From: an uncultured Prevotellaceae bacterium
Lineage (GTDB): Bacteria; Bacteroidota; Bacteroidia; Bacteroidales; Muribaculaceae
Length of the DNA: 64,000 bases
Assembly (NCBI GenBank): GCA_947165675.1
Contig: CAMVBJ010000009.1
Coordinates: 28,868 to 92,867 of the forward strand
Direction of reading: 5' to 3'
Positions 18,814 through 27,581 of this stretch are shown here, piece by piece. Numbering within the stretch: position 1 is the stretch's first letter; the number at the start of each line of letters is the position of its first letter. The notes beneath the pieces were generated by a model. It did not search any database, was not told the DNA's origin, and was given only the letters and a program-made list of their open reading frames with translations. Position numbers and translations under genes: made by a program.

Positions 18814-19398
18814 ATGGCAACAAAGATCAGATTGCAGCGCCACGGTCACAAGGACTATGCGTTCTATCCCATTGTTATTGCCGATAGCAGGGCACCACGA
18901 GATGGTAGATTTATTGAGAGGATTGGTTCTTATAACCCCAACACTAATCCTGCTACCATCAGTTTGAATTTTGAGCGTGCACTCTATTGGATCAACGTAG
19001 GTGCAATTCCCACCGACACTGTACGTAACATTCTCTCTCGCGAGGGCGTGATGCTGATGAAGCACCTCCAGGGTGGCGTCAAGAAGGGCGCTTTCACCGA
19101 GGAAGAGGCTCAGAAGCGTTTCGAGGCCTGGAAGGCCGAGAAGCAGGCTAAGCTCGACGCTATCCGTAACAAGGAGCGCGACGACAAGAAGGCCGATTAC
19201 AAGAAGACCATCGCTGAGGAGGCCAAGAAGAACGAGGCAAAGGCTGAGGCTGTAGCCAAGAAGAAAGCCGAGATCGCTGCCGCTAAGGCTGCTGCCGAGG
19301 CTGAGGCTGCAAAGGCCTCTCAGGAGGCTGCCGCTGCTGAGGCTCCCGCCGAGGACGCTGCTCCCGCTGCCGAAGAGGCTCCCGCCGCCGAGGCATAA
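18814..19398 (+). CDS. rpsP: 30S ribosomal protein S16 with long Ala/Lys/Glu tail
   Basis: Binds 16S rRNA in assembly of the small subunit. The S16 fold is the first 85 residues ([49 protein letters not shown]). The following hundred or so residues are charged helix ([20 protein letters not shown]) and then an Ala/Glu/Pro-rich low-complexity tail. Typical bacterial S16 ends near residue 85; Bacteroidetes versions are often extended, and at 194 residues this is a long one. The tail is probably flexible on the ribosome surface. Confidence 0.95.
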   Translation: MATKIRLQRHGHKDYAFYPIVIADSRAPRDGRFIERIGSYNPNTNPATISLNFERALYWINVGAIPTDTVRNILSREGVMLMKHLQGGVKKGAFTEEEAQKRFEAWKAEKQAKLDAIRNKERDDKKADYKKTIAEEAKKNEAKAEAVAKKKAEIAAAKAAAEAEAAKASQEAAAAEAPAEDAAPAAEEAPAAEA

Positions 19399-19399
19399 G

Positions 19400-19418
19400 A
19401 AAAGAACCCCGTTCTTTT
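19400..19418 (+). terminator. Short hairpin after rpsP
   Basis: AAAAGAAC-CCC-GTTCTTTT forms directly after the rpsP stop codon and ends in a T run. Confidence 0.5.
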
Positions 19419-19434
19419 TAAAGACCACAAGTTG

Positions 19435-19472
19435 CCGACTCCCAACCGCAAGGTTGAGAGCCGGTGCTTTTT
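19435..19472 (+). terminator. Main terminator of rpsP
   Basis: A 13-position stem with a GCAA tetraloop (CAACC-GCAA-GGTTG at the top, CCG/CGG at the base, two mismatches) followed by five Ts. Confidence 0.75.
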
Positions 19473-19520
19473 GTTATCCATGACCGCCACAGCCATCCCA
19501 AGCCAATTATCAAGGCATCG

Positions 19521-19551
19521 TTGTCTTTTTCAAAATATATACTTACCTTTG
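19521..19551 (+). promoter_or_regulatory. Promoter of the ornithine cyclodeaminase-like gene
   Basis: TTG at 19521-19523, 20 bases, TACCTTTG at 19544-19551; the ATG follows 37 bases later. Confidence 0.75.
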
Positions 19552-19588
19552 TGCTCATAAATCATCACTCTAACAAATTTATTACAAG

Positions 19589-20554
19589 ATGGGCAATACC
19601 GTTAAGATCATTCGCCACCAAGATGTTGTTAACGCCGGCATCTCTCCCAAACAATGCATTGAATGGGTAGAGGAATCCTTCAAGATGAAATATGAGGCAA
19701 CCTTGCCACCCAAAGTCAGTATTCATCCCCAGGGAGACGATTTCTTCAACACCATGCCGTGCCTCTTGCCTGAGCGCTACGGCCGTTTCACCATGAAGGA
19801 GGTACACCGCATTGCCGGCCAAGAGCCGTCCTTGGGCAGTGACATCCTGGTCTATGACTCCAAGCAGGGCAACCTACTGGCCATCATGGACGGCGACTGG
19901 ATCACCAACATGAGGACAGGTGCCGTCGCCGCGCTGTCGGCCAGGATGTTCAAGCCATCGGGATGCAATGAATATTCGTTCATCGGGCTGGGCAATACCG
20001 CCCGTGCCACTGCCTTGTGCCTTCTCGAGGACAATCGCGACCGCAAAGTGGTGTTCAGATTATTGAGGTACAAGGACCAAGCCGAGCACTTCATGCAGCG
20101 CTTCAAGAACTATGACAATCTTGAAATAGAGATTGAAGACGACATCGAAACGCTGGTCAAGCAATCCAAAGTGCTCATTTCCTGTATCACCTCGGCCAAT
20201 GGCATCCTGTGTCCGGACGACAGCCTGTTCCAGCCCGGAATATTGCTCATCCCCGTCCACACACGCGGTTTCCAGAATTGCGATTTGTTCTTTGACAAAA
20301 TATTCGGTGACGATACCGGTCACGTGCAAGGTTTCAAATACTTTTCACGTTTCAAGAAATATGACGAATTGAGCCAAGTCCTGCTGGGCAACAACCCTGG
20401 ACGAGAGAATGACACCGAGAGGATTATCTGCTACAACATAGGCCTGGGCCTACATGATGCCGTGTATTCCAGCCATCTGTATGACATGCTGGCCGACAAT
20501 CCTGAAATTCCAAGTTTCAACCAAAACAAGGAGACCTCAAAATTCTGGATCTGA
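19589..20554 (+). CDS. Ornithine cyclodeaminase / mu-crystallin family protein
   Basis: NAD(P)-binding imine reductase or cyclodeaminase fold. The N-terminal half shows TLPPKVSIHP and LLAIMDGDWITNMRTGAVAALSA, the family's substrate and nucleotide-linking region with the invariant Arg-Thr-Gly-Ala. The Rossmann motif is SFIGLGNTARAT near residue 133, a less standard version of GxGxxA. At 321 residues it is full length. Family members make proline from ornithine or act on other amino acids and imines; the substrate here cannot be told. It has its own promoter and terminator. Confidence 0.8.
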   Translation: MGNTVKIIRHQDVVNAGISPKQCIEWVEESFKMKYEATLPPKVSIHPQGDDFFNTMPCLLPERYGRFTMKEVHRIAGQEPSLGSDILVYDSKQGNLLAIMDGDWITNMRTGAVAALSARMFKPSGCNEYSFIGLGNTARATALCLLEDNRDRKVVFRLLRYKDQAEHFMQRFKNYDNLEIEIEDDIETLVKQSKVLISCITSANGILCPDDSLFQPGILLIPVHTRGFQNCDLFFDKIFGDDTGHVQGFKYFSRFKKYDELSQVLLGNNPGRENDTERIICYNIGLGLHDAVYSSHLYDMLADNPEIPSFNQNKETSKFWI

Positions 20555-20574
20555 TCCTCACCATTTCAAAAAAC

Positions 20575-20616
20575 AAACAATCGTTCCTGCGGTATTCTTT
20601 GCAGGAACGATTGTTT
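20575..20616. terminator. Bidirectional terminator between converging genes
   Basis: A perfect 16-bp stem, AAACAATCGTTCCTGC with its complement, 10-base loop, T-rich on one side and A-rich on the other, so it can act on both strands. Confidence 0.85.
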
Positions 20617-20636
20617 TCTAATCTGTGATATCAGTA

Positions 20637-22460
20637 TCAACAGTATGTCATCAGCGCATCGACCAGGCGGTCATTGTCCTTCTGGTCACGTATGGCGATT
20701 CTGATGAAGTTCTTTCCCTCAAGACCGGTCTTGGTGTCGCAGTCTTTGATCAGTATGTTATGGTCATTCAGCAACCTCTCGGTCAGCTGCCTTGACGTGT
20801 AATGCTTGGTTACTTGACACAGGAAGTAATTGGCTTGTGAAGGAATGACCCGTAGATAAGGGATTGAAGACAATTGCTCGGCAAAACGATTTCGCTCGTT
20901 CACAAAGTTCACACATGCATTCTTGTAGAAAGACTCATACTTGTTGAAAATCTGCATATAGAACTCGGCAAATGAGTTGATGTTCCAGATGGCTACATCC
21001 TTTTTCATCTTGTCCAGCAATGCGGTATCAGCTCCAGCCAGTACACCCAACCGAAGGCCGGGAACACCGTAAGACTTGCTGATGCTCTTCATCACCAACA
21101 ACTCCGGGTATTGCTCAAGGATATCATCATTTAGCAGAGTATTTGCCGGTTCCTCGTCTGAAAAGTCCACAAACGATTCGTCGACAATCAGCCTGACACC
21201 ACGTTGAGCACACCAGGCGGCTAAATCCAGCACATCCTGCTTGGGGATGTAATTACCTGAAGGGTTGTCGGGATTGACAAGCAACAGCGCCTGAATATCC
21301 TTGGATTCATAGAATGCCCTTAAATCATCGGCTGAATAACGCAAATCCGGATTGTTTGGGTAAAATGGAACGATGGAATCCTTAGACAACCGGTGTGGAT
21401 ACTCTTCAAATGTCGGATACACGACACCCACTTTACTGTCTTGCTCCAGAAACTGTTCCATCAGGCTCTTAATCAACTCGGCTGCGCCGTTTCCCACGAT
21501 GATATACTGACTGCTGACACCAAAATACTTGCCTGCCAACAACGAATTGACAGCCATGCCACTTGGATATTGTGTCAATAGCACATCAAAGTTGGCACGC
21601 ATTTCCTCGCGCATGCGTTTGGTCGGGAAAAACGGATTGACGAGATAACAGAAATCCAGCATCTGTGGGAAACGCCAATAACCGCCGTAGCGAGCGTTAT
21701 ACTTCTGCAATCTGTCTTTCTCGGGTGAGAAAATGGCCTCAGCGATATCTTTGTCCTGAACGTCATCAATCTCATACCACGGCTTGTCCCCGATGGGCAA
21801 TGCCTTGAGATTGGCCTGATCCAGCAAGGTAATTACCCGCAGCACCTGCTCATAATACTCGTTATCACCCATCACCTTGCAATAAGCATCAAGGAACGGC
21901 ACATAGACCCTTGTCGAGAAGTCCTTACTGAATTTATAGACATTTACGGTCTTGTAGTAAGTGTCCACTTCGGAGTATCTGAAAGCCTTCTTGGGAACAA
22001 AGTTCACGATATTGTTGTCCTTATCGATGCGGACCATTGTGCCATCCATCCAGGTTTCATACTTGGCGACCAAAGCCAAATTAGGGAATGGATCATCAAG
22101 TATCATCTGAAACAGGCTGTCGTCAAGAATCAAGTCGCTCTCGATGAGCAGTGTGTCATCTTCGGTCAACTTATCCTTCACCAGTGCCAGCGAATAGATG
22201 TTATTGGTCTTGTCATAGATAGGATTGTTGGCATATTCTATCTGTAAACGTTCCTCATAACGGTTACCGATATGATCCATCAATTCCTGGCCTTTATAAC
22301 CCACCACAATCACCAGACGCGACAAATTCAGTTGGCACAACTGTTCCAACATGCGATCTATCAGCCTAATGCCATTGACAGGCAACATGCACTTGGTATT
22401 ATCTCGAGTATACTTGCCTAAACGACGGCCCATTCCAGCCGCTAAGATTATTGCTTGCAT
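20637..22460 (-). CDS. LicC-like cytidylyltransferase fused to class I aminotransferase
   Basis: Residues 1-240 are a nucleotidyltransferase: AIILAAGMGRRLGKYTRDNTK, TNNIYSLALVKDKL and the metal-binding IESDLIL match LicC-type CTP:phosphocholine cytidylyltransferases. Residues 255-607 are a fold-type I aminotransferase near HisC/CobD: NPDNPSGNYIP, VDESFVDFSDE and the PLP lysine in MKSISKSYGVPGLRLG. The fusion suggests that one protein makes an amino-alcohol phosphate and activates it as a CDP derivative. LicD, 30 bases upstream in the same operon, could then transfer it to a surface glycan. Related fusions with class V aminotransferases act on aminoethylphosphonate. The product here is unknown. 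Confidence 0.8.
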   Translation of the reverse strand: MQAIILAAGMGRRLGKYTRDNTKCMLPVNGIRLIDRMLEQLCQLNLSRLVIVVGYKGQELMDHIGNRYEERLQIEYANNPIYDKTNNIYSLALVKDKLTEDDTLLIESDLILDDSLFQMILDDPFPNLALVAKYETWMDGTMVRIDKDNNIVNFVPKKAFRYSEVDTYYKTVNVYKFSKDFSTRVYVPFLDAYCKVMGDNEYYEQVLRVITLLDQANLKALPIGDKPWYEIDDVQDKDIAEAIFSPEKDRLQKYNARYGGYWRFPQMLDFCYLVNPFFPTKRMREEMRANFDVLLTQYPSGMAVNSLLAGKYFGVSSQYIIVGNGAAELIKSLMEQFLEQDSKVGVVYPTFEEYPHRLSKDSIVPFYPNNPDLRYSADDLRAFYESKDIQALLLVNPDNPSGNYIPKQDVLDLAAWCAQRGVRLIVDESFVDFSDEEPANTLLNDDILEQYPELLVMKSISKSYGVPGLRLGVLAGADTALLDKMKKDVAIWNINSFAEFYMQIFNKYESFYKNACVNFVNERNRFAEQLSSIPYLRVIPSQANYFLCQVTKHYTSRQLTERLLNDHNILIKDCDTKTGLEGKNFIRIAIRDQKDNDRLVDALMTYC

Positions 22461-22490
22461 AACTTGTCTAATTTGTCACGGGTAAAATAC

Positions 22491-23303
22491 TTATTTATCG
22501 TAAAATTCCAGGCGCTCGACGTGGTGATAGACATGGTCGAGGTCATCAGGAAGTTGCATGTAGTCGCCAAACATGGTTTGCAGCATGTGATGGCTATTGC
22601 CAGGGACCGGGAGCTGGACGCCCTCAAACACGTGGGTGGTCAAGGGGAAGACGTCTCTCAAGTCATAGATGTTGTGAAAAGGGATTCCGTAATCGCACAT
22701 GAGGGCTTTGGTACCACTCAAACGGCTGATGCAACGCAGCAACGGAAATGAAACATGACGATTGAACCAGGTCAGGACCCGAATCTTCTTCATTGATGAT
22801 TCATTGCCGTCGCCCTTGCGGAAGAAGTTGTAAGCCACGCTCTGCAAGCGCAGTCGCTGAGTCCATGGAAGAAGCCTCTCCAACGGGAAGATGTCAATGA
22901 AGATGCCACGTTCCTTGAACACCTTGTCAAATCTACCCTCATCCAGGAACGAATGCTTATCTCGCAACTTAGCTACAAAAAGAAAATAATTGCGATCTGT
23001 ATCATTGGTTTGCAATACAATGTTATCAGGCAATTCAGTTGGCAAGACCTGCAATAATCTCTTGTAATCCTTACGCATCATAGCCACATCCAAGTCATCA
23101 TCCCACGGTATAAATCCATTGTGACGGAATGCGCCAAGCAAGGTACCACCATACAGGAAGTATGGAATATCATGCTTGCGGCATATTTGGTCCAGCACAT
23201 TGAGCATCTCCAGCATGACCATCTGCTGGCGACGCAGAGGTGAGCCTTCAGGGTTAAATCTAGCCCTGAGCTCTTCTTGATTAAAAGAGGGATTGCCTAC
23301 CAT
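22491..23303 (-). CDS. LicD family phosphotransferase
   Basis: LicD enzymes transfer phosphocholine or similar groups from a CDP carrier onto cell-surface glycans, in the cytosol. The family motif GTLLGAFRHNGFIPWDDDLD lies at about residues 53-72, with LFVAKLRDK and FIDIFPLE after it. Length 270 is typical. It sits 17 bases after galE and 30 bases before the cytidylyltransferase/aminotransferase fusion, all in one direction. That supports a linked activation and transfer pathway. Confidence 0.88.
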   Translation of the reverse strand: MVGNPSFNQEELRARFNPEGSPLRRQQMVMLEMLNVLDQICRKHDIPYFLYGGTLLGAFRHNGFIPWDDDLDVAMMRKDYKRLLQVLPTELPDNIVLQTNDTDRNYFLFVAKLRDKHSFLDEGRFDKVFKERGIFIDIFPLERLLPWTQRLRLQSVAYNFFRKGDGNESSMKKIRVLTWFNRHVSFPLLRCISRLSGTKALMCDYGIPFHNIYDLRDVFPLTTHVFEGVQLPVPGNSHHMLQTMFGDYMQLPDDLDHVYHHVERLEFYDK

Positions 23304-23320
23304 TTATCGTGCAATATCTA

Positions 23321-24358
23321 TTACATGATGCCACGCTCGCGGAGGCGTTTCTGCCAGTTCCAGGCGCTGAGCATGGTGTCATCGAGGGAAATCTCGGCAT
23401 GCCAGCCCAGGACCTCGTTGGCGCGTTTGGGATCGGCCCAAATCTGGACGATGTCACCGGGACGACGCGGTGCAATCTTGTGAGGCACCTTGACGCCAGT
23501 GGCACGCTCAAACGAGTGCAGCAACTCCAGCACAGAAGTTCCGTTGCCGGTGCCGATGTTAAAGATCTCGAGTGCCTCGTCGCTCTTGTCCTCAAGCATG
23601 CGCTCCAGAGCCTTGACGTGGGCCTTGGCCAAGTCAACGACGTTGATGAAGTCGCGGATGCAGGAGCCGTCACGCGTGGGATAGTCGTCGCCAAAGATGC
23701 TCAACTCCTTGCGCACGCCGATGGCCGTCTGAGTCAGGTAAGGCACCAGGTTCTGGGGGACACCGTTGGGCAACTCACCGATCTCGGCACTGGGATGGGC
23801 ACCGATGGGGTTGAAGTAGCGCAGCAGGATGGCCTTGATGGGGCTACCGCTGCGGATGACGTCGTGGATGATGTCCTCACAGATCTGCTTGGTTGCGCCA
23901 TAGGGCGAGGTGGCCTTCTTGGTGGGAGCGTCCTCGGTGATGGGGTTCTTGTCGGGCTCGCCATAGACGGTGCATGACGAGGAGAAAACGAATCCTTTCA
24001 CGCCGAACTCGGGCATGAGTTCCAACAAGTTGAGCAAGATGTTGAGGTTGTTGCGATAGTACATGATGGGCTTCTCGATGCTCTCGCCCACGGCCTTGCT
24101 GGCGGCAAAGTTGATGATGCCCGCGATGCCAGGGTTGTCCTCAAAGAGCTTGCGCACCACTGCGCGGTCGGTGCAGTCGCCCTCGACAAAAACGGGGCGC
24201 ACACCCGTGATGCGCTCGATGCCGTCCAGCACCTCGATGTTACTGTTACTCAGGTCATCGATAATGACCACCTCATATCCTGCCTGCTGCAGCTCTACCG
24301 TAGTGTGCGAACCGATAAAGCCGGTTCCGCCAGTAACTAAAATTTCACCTTTTGTCAT
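23321..24358 (-). CDS. galE: UDP-glucose 4-epimerase
   Basis: Interconverts UDP-glucose and UDP-galactose (or the N-acetyl forms) using bound NAD. The Rossmann start is ILVTGGTGFIGSHTTVELQ, the catalytic set is SSSCTVYG with YGATK (Tyr-x-x-x-Lys), and the C-terminus has HAEISLDDTMLSAWNWQKR as in GalE. Full length at 345 residues. First gene of the galE-licD-fusion operon, it could supply galactose or GalNAc for the same glycan. Confidence 0.95.
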   Translation of the reverse strand: MTKGEILVTGGTGFIGSHTTVELQQAGYEVVIIDDLSNSNIEVLDGIERITGVRPVFVEGDCTDRAVVRKLFEDNPGIAGIINFAASKAVGESIEKPIMYYRNNLNILLNLLELMPEFGVKGFVFSSSCTVYGEPDKNPITEDAPTKKATSPYGATKQICEDIIHDVIRSGSPIKAILLRYFNPIGAHPSAEIGELPNGVPQNLVPYLTQTAIGVRKELSIFGDDYPTRDGSCIRDFINVVDLAKAHVKALERMLEDKSDEALEIFNIGTGNGTSVLELLHSFERATGVKVPHKIAPRRPGDIVQIWADPKRANEVLGWHAEISLDDTMLSAWNWQKRLRERGIM

Positions 24359-24436
24359 AAACTATATCTTGTTTGAAGTTTTTACACTGTTTATAAAGAT
24401 AAAGGGGGTTGTACGCGCCTTTATCTCATACTCGCA

Positions 24437-24444
24437 CAAAAGTA
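24437..24444 (-). promoter_or_regulatory. -7 element of the galE operon
   Basis: TACTTTTG on the minus strand, 78 bases upstream of the galE ATG; no clean -33 element. Confidence 0.5.
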
Positions 24445-24592
24445 CATAAAAGAATTGAAAACCCGTCTCAATTATCGTCATAAATTGATTGCAGATGGGT
24501 CCACCATGCCTCATGAGCCACAATCCATCACATGCCAATCGGCAAAATGCGATTTCTTTTTCTTGAATTGTATATAGTCCACAATTATTTTG

Positions 24593-24600
24593 TAAATTTG
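24593..24600 (+). promoter_or_regulatory. -7 element abutting the GT2 start codon
   Basis: TAAATTTG ends four bases before the ATG at 24605, so the transcript would begin at or beside the start codon. TTG at 24568-24570 is 22 bases upstream. Confidence 0.6.
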
Positions 24601-24604
24601 TAGC

Positions 24605-25624
24605 ATGAATCAACAAGAAACAGTTAGTCATCGTGAAGGTACGGCTCTCGTATCAATCGTGCTGTGCACTTACAATGGCGGCAGGTATCTACAAGAGCAG
24701 CTTGATAGTCTCGTCGCCCAAACATACCCCGTGCATGAGATTATCATTCAAGATGATGGTTCATCTGACAACACGATACAGATTGCCACAGATTATGCCA
24801 GCAGACATGAAAATATCCACCTGAGCGTCAACACCGACAAGCATGGCATTAACAGCAATTTCTTCTCTGCGTTTGAAAAAGTCACAGGAGATTTCATTGC
24901 AATATGTGACCAAGATGACATCTGGGAACCTGACAAAATCGCTGACCAGGTTAACGCCATCGGTGATCGACTGATGTGCTCATGTCATTCCCAGGCATTC
25001 TCTGATGACGGCTCATTTGCTCATTATGACAGCAGAATGCCCAACTACAATCTGTATCGATTGCTATTTATCAATGAGATTCCTGGACACACGATTCTCA
25101 TGCGCAAGGAACTGTTACAACTGCTGCCCAAGGAGGGATGTGAAATCATGTATCAAACCCGGATGTATGACATTATCCTGGCACTCGTGGCAGCAGCCCA
25201 TGACAGTATCGCATTTGTTGATAAAGCCCTGGTTCGCCATCGTCGATATCAATCAGCCGCTACCTATTCATCCTATTCAAGCAGCCTTCCCTCGGCCACC
25301 AACGCACTCCACATCTTGAGCTGGTCACTGCGCCATTACAGCAAGATGAAGACACTCACCGCCGAGCGCTACACCGTGCAAATGAACTTTATCAAAAATA
25401 TGCAGTCAACCTCAAGCACCTGCAAGGAGGGTATCAAATTCATGGAACTATTGATTTCCAGACGCCCTGTTGACTTCATCAGATTAGTCAAGATGTGCCT
25501 CAAGCATCGTTTTGAGATCTTTCATACAAGGGGCAAAGACCCCATCAATATCATCAGAGCTTTACTATTCCCACTAACATCATTGCATTACTGCCGATTC
25601 CTCCTCAACCTCCCAAACAAGTAA
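24605..25624 (+). CDS. Glycosyltransferase family 2
   Basis: Cytosolic GT-A sugar transferase, probably building a surface polysaccharide. The nucleotide-binding start is VSIVLCTYNGGRYLQEQLDS, then IIQDDGSSDNT and the DxD-like ICDQDDIWEPDK, as in rhamnosyl/galactosyl GT2 enzymes. The C-terminal 100 residues have no clear fold. No membrane segment is evident. It is alone on the plus strand between two minus-strand glycan operons, and its 3' end overlaps the flippase 3' end by 37 bases. Confidence 0.88.
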   Translation: MNQQETVSHREGTALVSIVLCTYNGGRYLQEQLDSLVAQTYPVHEIIIQDDGSSDNTIQIATDYASRHENIHLSVNTDKHGINSNFFSAFEKVTGDFIAICDQDDIWEPDKIADQVNAIGDRLMCSCHSQAFSDDGSFAHYDSRMPNYNLYRLLFINEIPGHTILMRKELLQLLPKEGCEIMYQTRMYDIILALVAAAHDSIAFVDKALVRHRRYQSAATYSSYSSSLPSATNALHILSWSLRHYSKMKTLTAERYTVQMNFIKNMQSTSSTCKEGIKFMELLISRRPVDFIRLVKMCLKHRFEIFHTRGKDPINIIRALLFPLTSLHYCRFLLNLPNK

Positions 25625-27057
25625 TCGGTGCATTCCTTAAAGATTACAGCTCCCGACAACTTCATCACCGAAGCATAGATGAGGATTGCCAGCACAACCC
25701 TCACTGGCAGCAACAGGTATAAGTTGTGAATGGGGAGTGTCAGTAAATAGGTCACCCCCATCACTGCAAGCGAGATGAACAAGAAAGGCAACACGTCACG
25801 CAACATGGTCGTCATGCGGTACTGAATCAATCGTGATGCAACCACCTGCCAAACAAACAGCCACAAAATATTGATAACAGCAAAGGCTATCGTCATCGCC
25901 ATGATTCCCATGGAGTGACAAGCAAGCACTGCAACCAGCATAAAGACAATCTGAGCTAACGTGATCCACATGTAGTAGTCGGACTTCCCTAAACTCAAGA
26001 TCTGGTGCTGATAGACTGTAAAGAGGGGGAAAAAGGCACCACTGACACACAGGATCTGCAACAAGGGGATACTATCTATCCACTTGTCACCGATGGTAAG
26101 CAGAATGACCTGAGGTGCTACAAGCGACAACCCAAACATGGCAGGGAAAGCCAAGAATGCCGTGAAACGCAGCATCTTGCCGAAAACCCTCTGCTGACGC
26201 TCATGATTATCGTCGTTGACACGCGTAAAAACAGGCTGAGCCACCTGAGCCACTGTATTGGCAACCAACTGGTTGGCCATGGTGTTCCACTTATTGGCCT
26301 GTGTGTAGTTGCCTACCGCTATGGCAGGAAACAAGCGACCAAAGATGACGGTCAACACATTGTTATTGATAGTTGTTAATATTGTGGTTATCAACACCTT
26401 GTAGCTGAATGAGAACATCTGCTTCACTGGTGTAAAATCAACCTTGAAGGTGGGATACCAACGGGCAAAAAAATACCGCCCAATGCACACGATCACATTA
26501 TATAATACTTGTTGCGCTGCAAGACTCCAATAGGAAAAGCCATTGAGAGCCATTACCACGCCCACTGTTCCTGCTGTGAGAAGAGCAACTAGAGAAATAA
26601 TCGCTTTTTCCTTGATTCGAAGATTGCGTGTGAGTAATGCATTAGGTGAAATGCCTATCGCTGCAAAGATAAAGCCTAAAAAGATGAACCGCGACAACGG
26701 TATGAGGCAGGGCTGATGATAAAATGCGGCAATAAGCGGCGCACACATGAACAAAACAGCATATAGAAACAGACTCACCACAATGTTCACCCAGAACACC
26801 GAATTATAGTCGTTGTGAGTAATGTTCTTGATGTTGATCAATGCCACACCAAAGCCACTATCTTGCAGGTTCCCGGCAATGAGCGAGAAAATGGCCAACA
26901 TGCCCACGATGCCGTATTCGCCGGGGGACAGCAGGCGAGCCAAAAAGATTCCGATAATCAGATTGAGCAGTTGCATACCGCCACTGCTCAAGAAGCCCCA
27001 AAATAAGCCTTGGGCTGTTTTATCCTTCAAATTCTGCTTATCGACGCCCTCGCTCAT
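25588..27057 (-). CDS. Wzx-like polysaccharide flippase (MOP superfamily)
   Basis: Integral membrane protein that flips undecaprenyl-linked oligosaccharides. It shows some twelve to fourteen hydrophobic segments and the family start GLFWGFLSSGGMQLLNLIIG, with FLARLLSPGEYGIVGMLAIF close behind, as in WzxC/RfbX-type transporters. At 489 residues it is full length. Its ATG overlaps the stop of the phosphatase gene (ATGA), so it is the last gene of the operon GtrB-like, KdsC-like, flippase. Its 3' end overlaps the opposing GT2 gene by 37 bases. Confidence 0.9.
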   Translation of the reverse strand: MSEGVDKQNLKDKTAQGLFWGFLSSGGMQLLNLIIGIFLARLLSPGEYGIVGMLAIFSLIAGNLQDSGFGVALINIKNITHNDYNSVFWVNIVVSLFLYAVLFMCAPLIAAFYHQPCLIPLSRFIFLGFIFAAIGISPNALLTRNLRIKEKAIISLVALLTAGTVGVVMALNGFSYWSLAAQQVLYNVIVCIGRYFFARWYPTFKVDFTPVKQMFSFSYKVLITTILTTINNNVLTVIFGRLFPAIAVGNYTQANKWNTMANQLVANTVAQVAQPVFTRVNDDNHERQQRVFGKMLRFTAFLAFPAMFGLSLVAPQVILLTIGDKWIDSIPLLQILCVSGAFFPLFTVYQHQILSLGKSDYYMWITLAQIVFMLVAVLACHSMGIMAMTIAFAVINILWLFVWQVVASRLIQYRMTTMLRDVLPFLFISLAVMGVTYLLTLPIHNLYLLLPVRVVLAILIYASVMKLSGAVIFKECTDYLFGRLRRNRQ

Positions 27058-27581
27058 TGTTTGGCCAGTATCATATCAATCCATTCTCTCACGCATGCGT
27101 CACCGCCTCGACGATTCAACACAAGGATGCCAGGTATTGACTTCACCTTGTCACAAGCGTCGGCAGGACATGCCGCCCACCCCACGGCCGAAAGCAAGTC
27201 ATAACAGTTCACATCATCGCCGACATAGGCTACCTGCTCCAAGTTGATTCCCATTTCGTCACATATCTCGCGGGTAGCAGCCAGCTTACCGCCATCACGG
27301 GCACTCTGCTTGAGGTAGTCAAGACCGAGCTTGCGGGCGCGGTTCACATTGATGGGCGTGTTCTCGCTGGTAACGATACCCACCTTGACACCAGTGTGTT
27401 GCAGCAATTGCAGCCCCATGCCATCACGGGTATTGAATTTCTTGAACTCTGTGCCATCGGTACCGTAGTACATGCCACCGTCGGTCAATGTGCCATCAAC
27501 ATCGGTCAAGAACAACTTGATGTCACCAGGTTGTGGCACGAGGCAAGAATTATGGTTCGGCTTATCGGTCATCATTGTCAT
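27054..27581 (-). CDS. KdsC-like HAD phosphatase
   Basis: Small HAD phosphatase of the KDO-8-phosphate phosphatase (YrbI) type. Motif I is FLTDVDGTLTDGG, motif II IVTSEN, and motif III YVGDDVNCYDLLSAVG. The family is cap-less and forms tetramers. At 175 residues it is the norm. KDO-8-P is the default substrate, but nonulosonate-9-phosphate or another sugar phosphate is equally possible, since kdsA, kdsB and sialate genes are not adjacent. Start and stop both overlap neighbours by four bases, which indicates tight coupling with the GtrB-like and flippase genes. Confidence 0.85.
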   Translation of the reverse strand: MTMMTDKPNHNSCLVPQPGDIKLFLTDVDGTLTDGGMYYGTDGTEFKKFNTRDGMGLQLLQHTGVKVGIVTSENTPINVNRARKLGLDYLKQSARDGGKLAATREICDEMGINLEQVAYVGDDVNCYDLLSAVGWAACPADACDKVKSIPGILVLNRRGGDACVREWIDMILAKQ

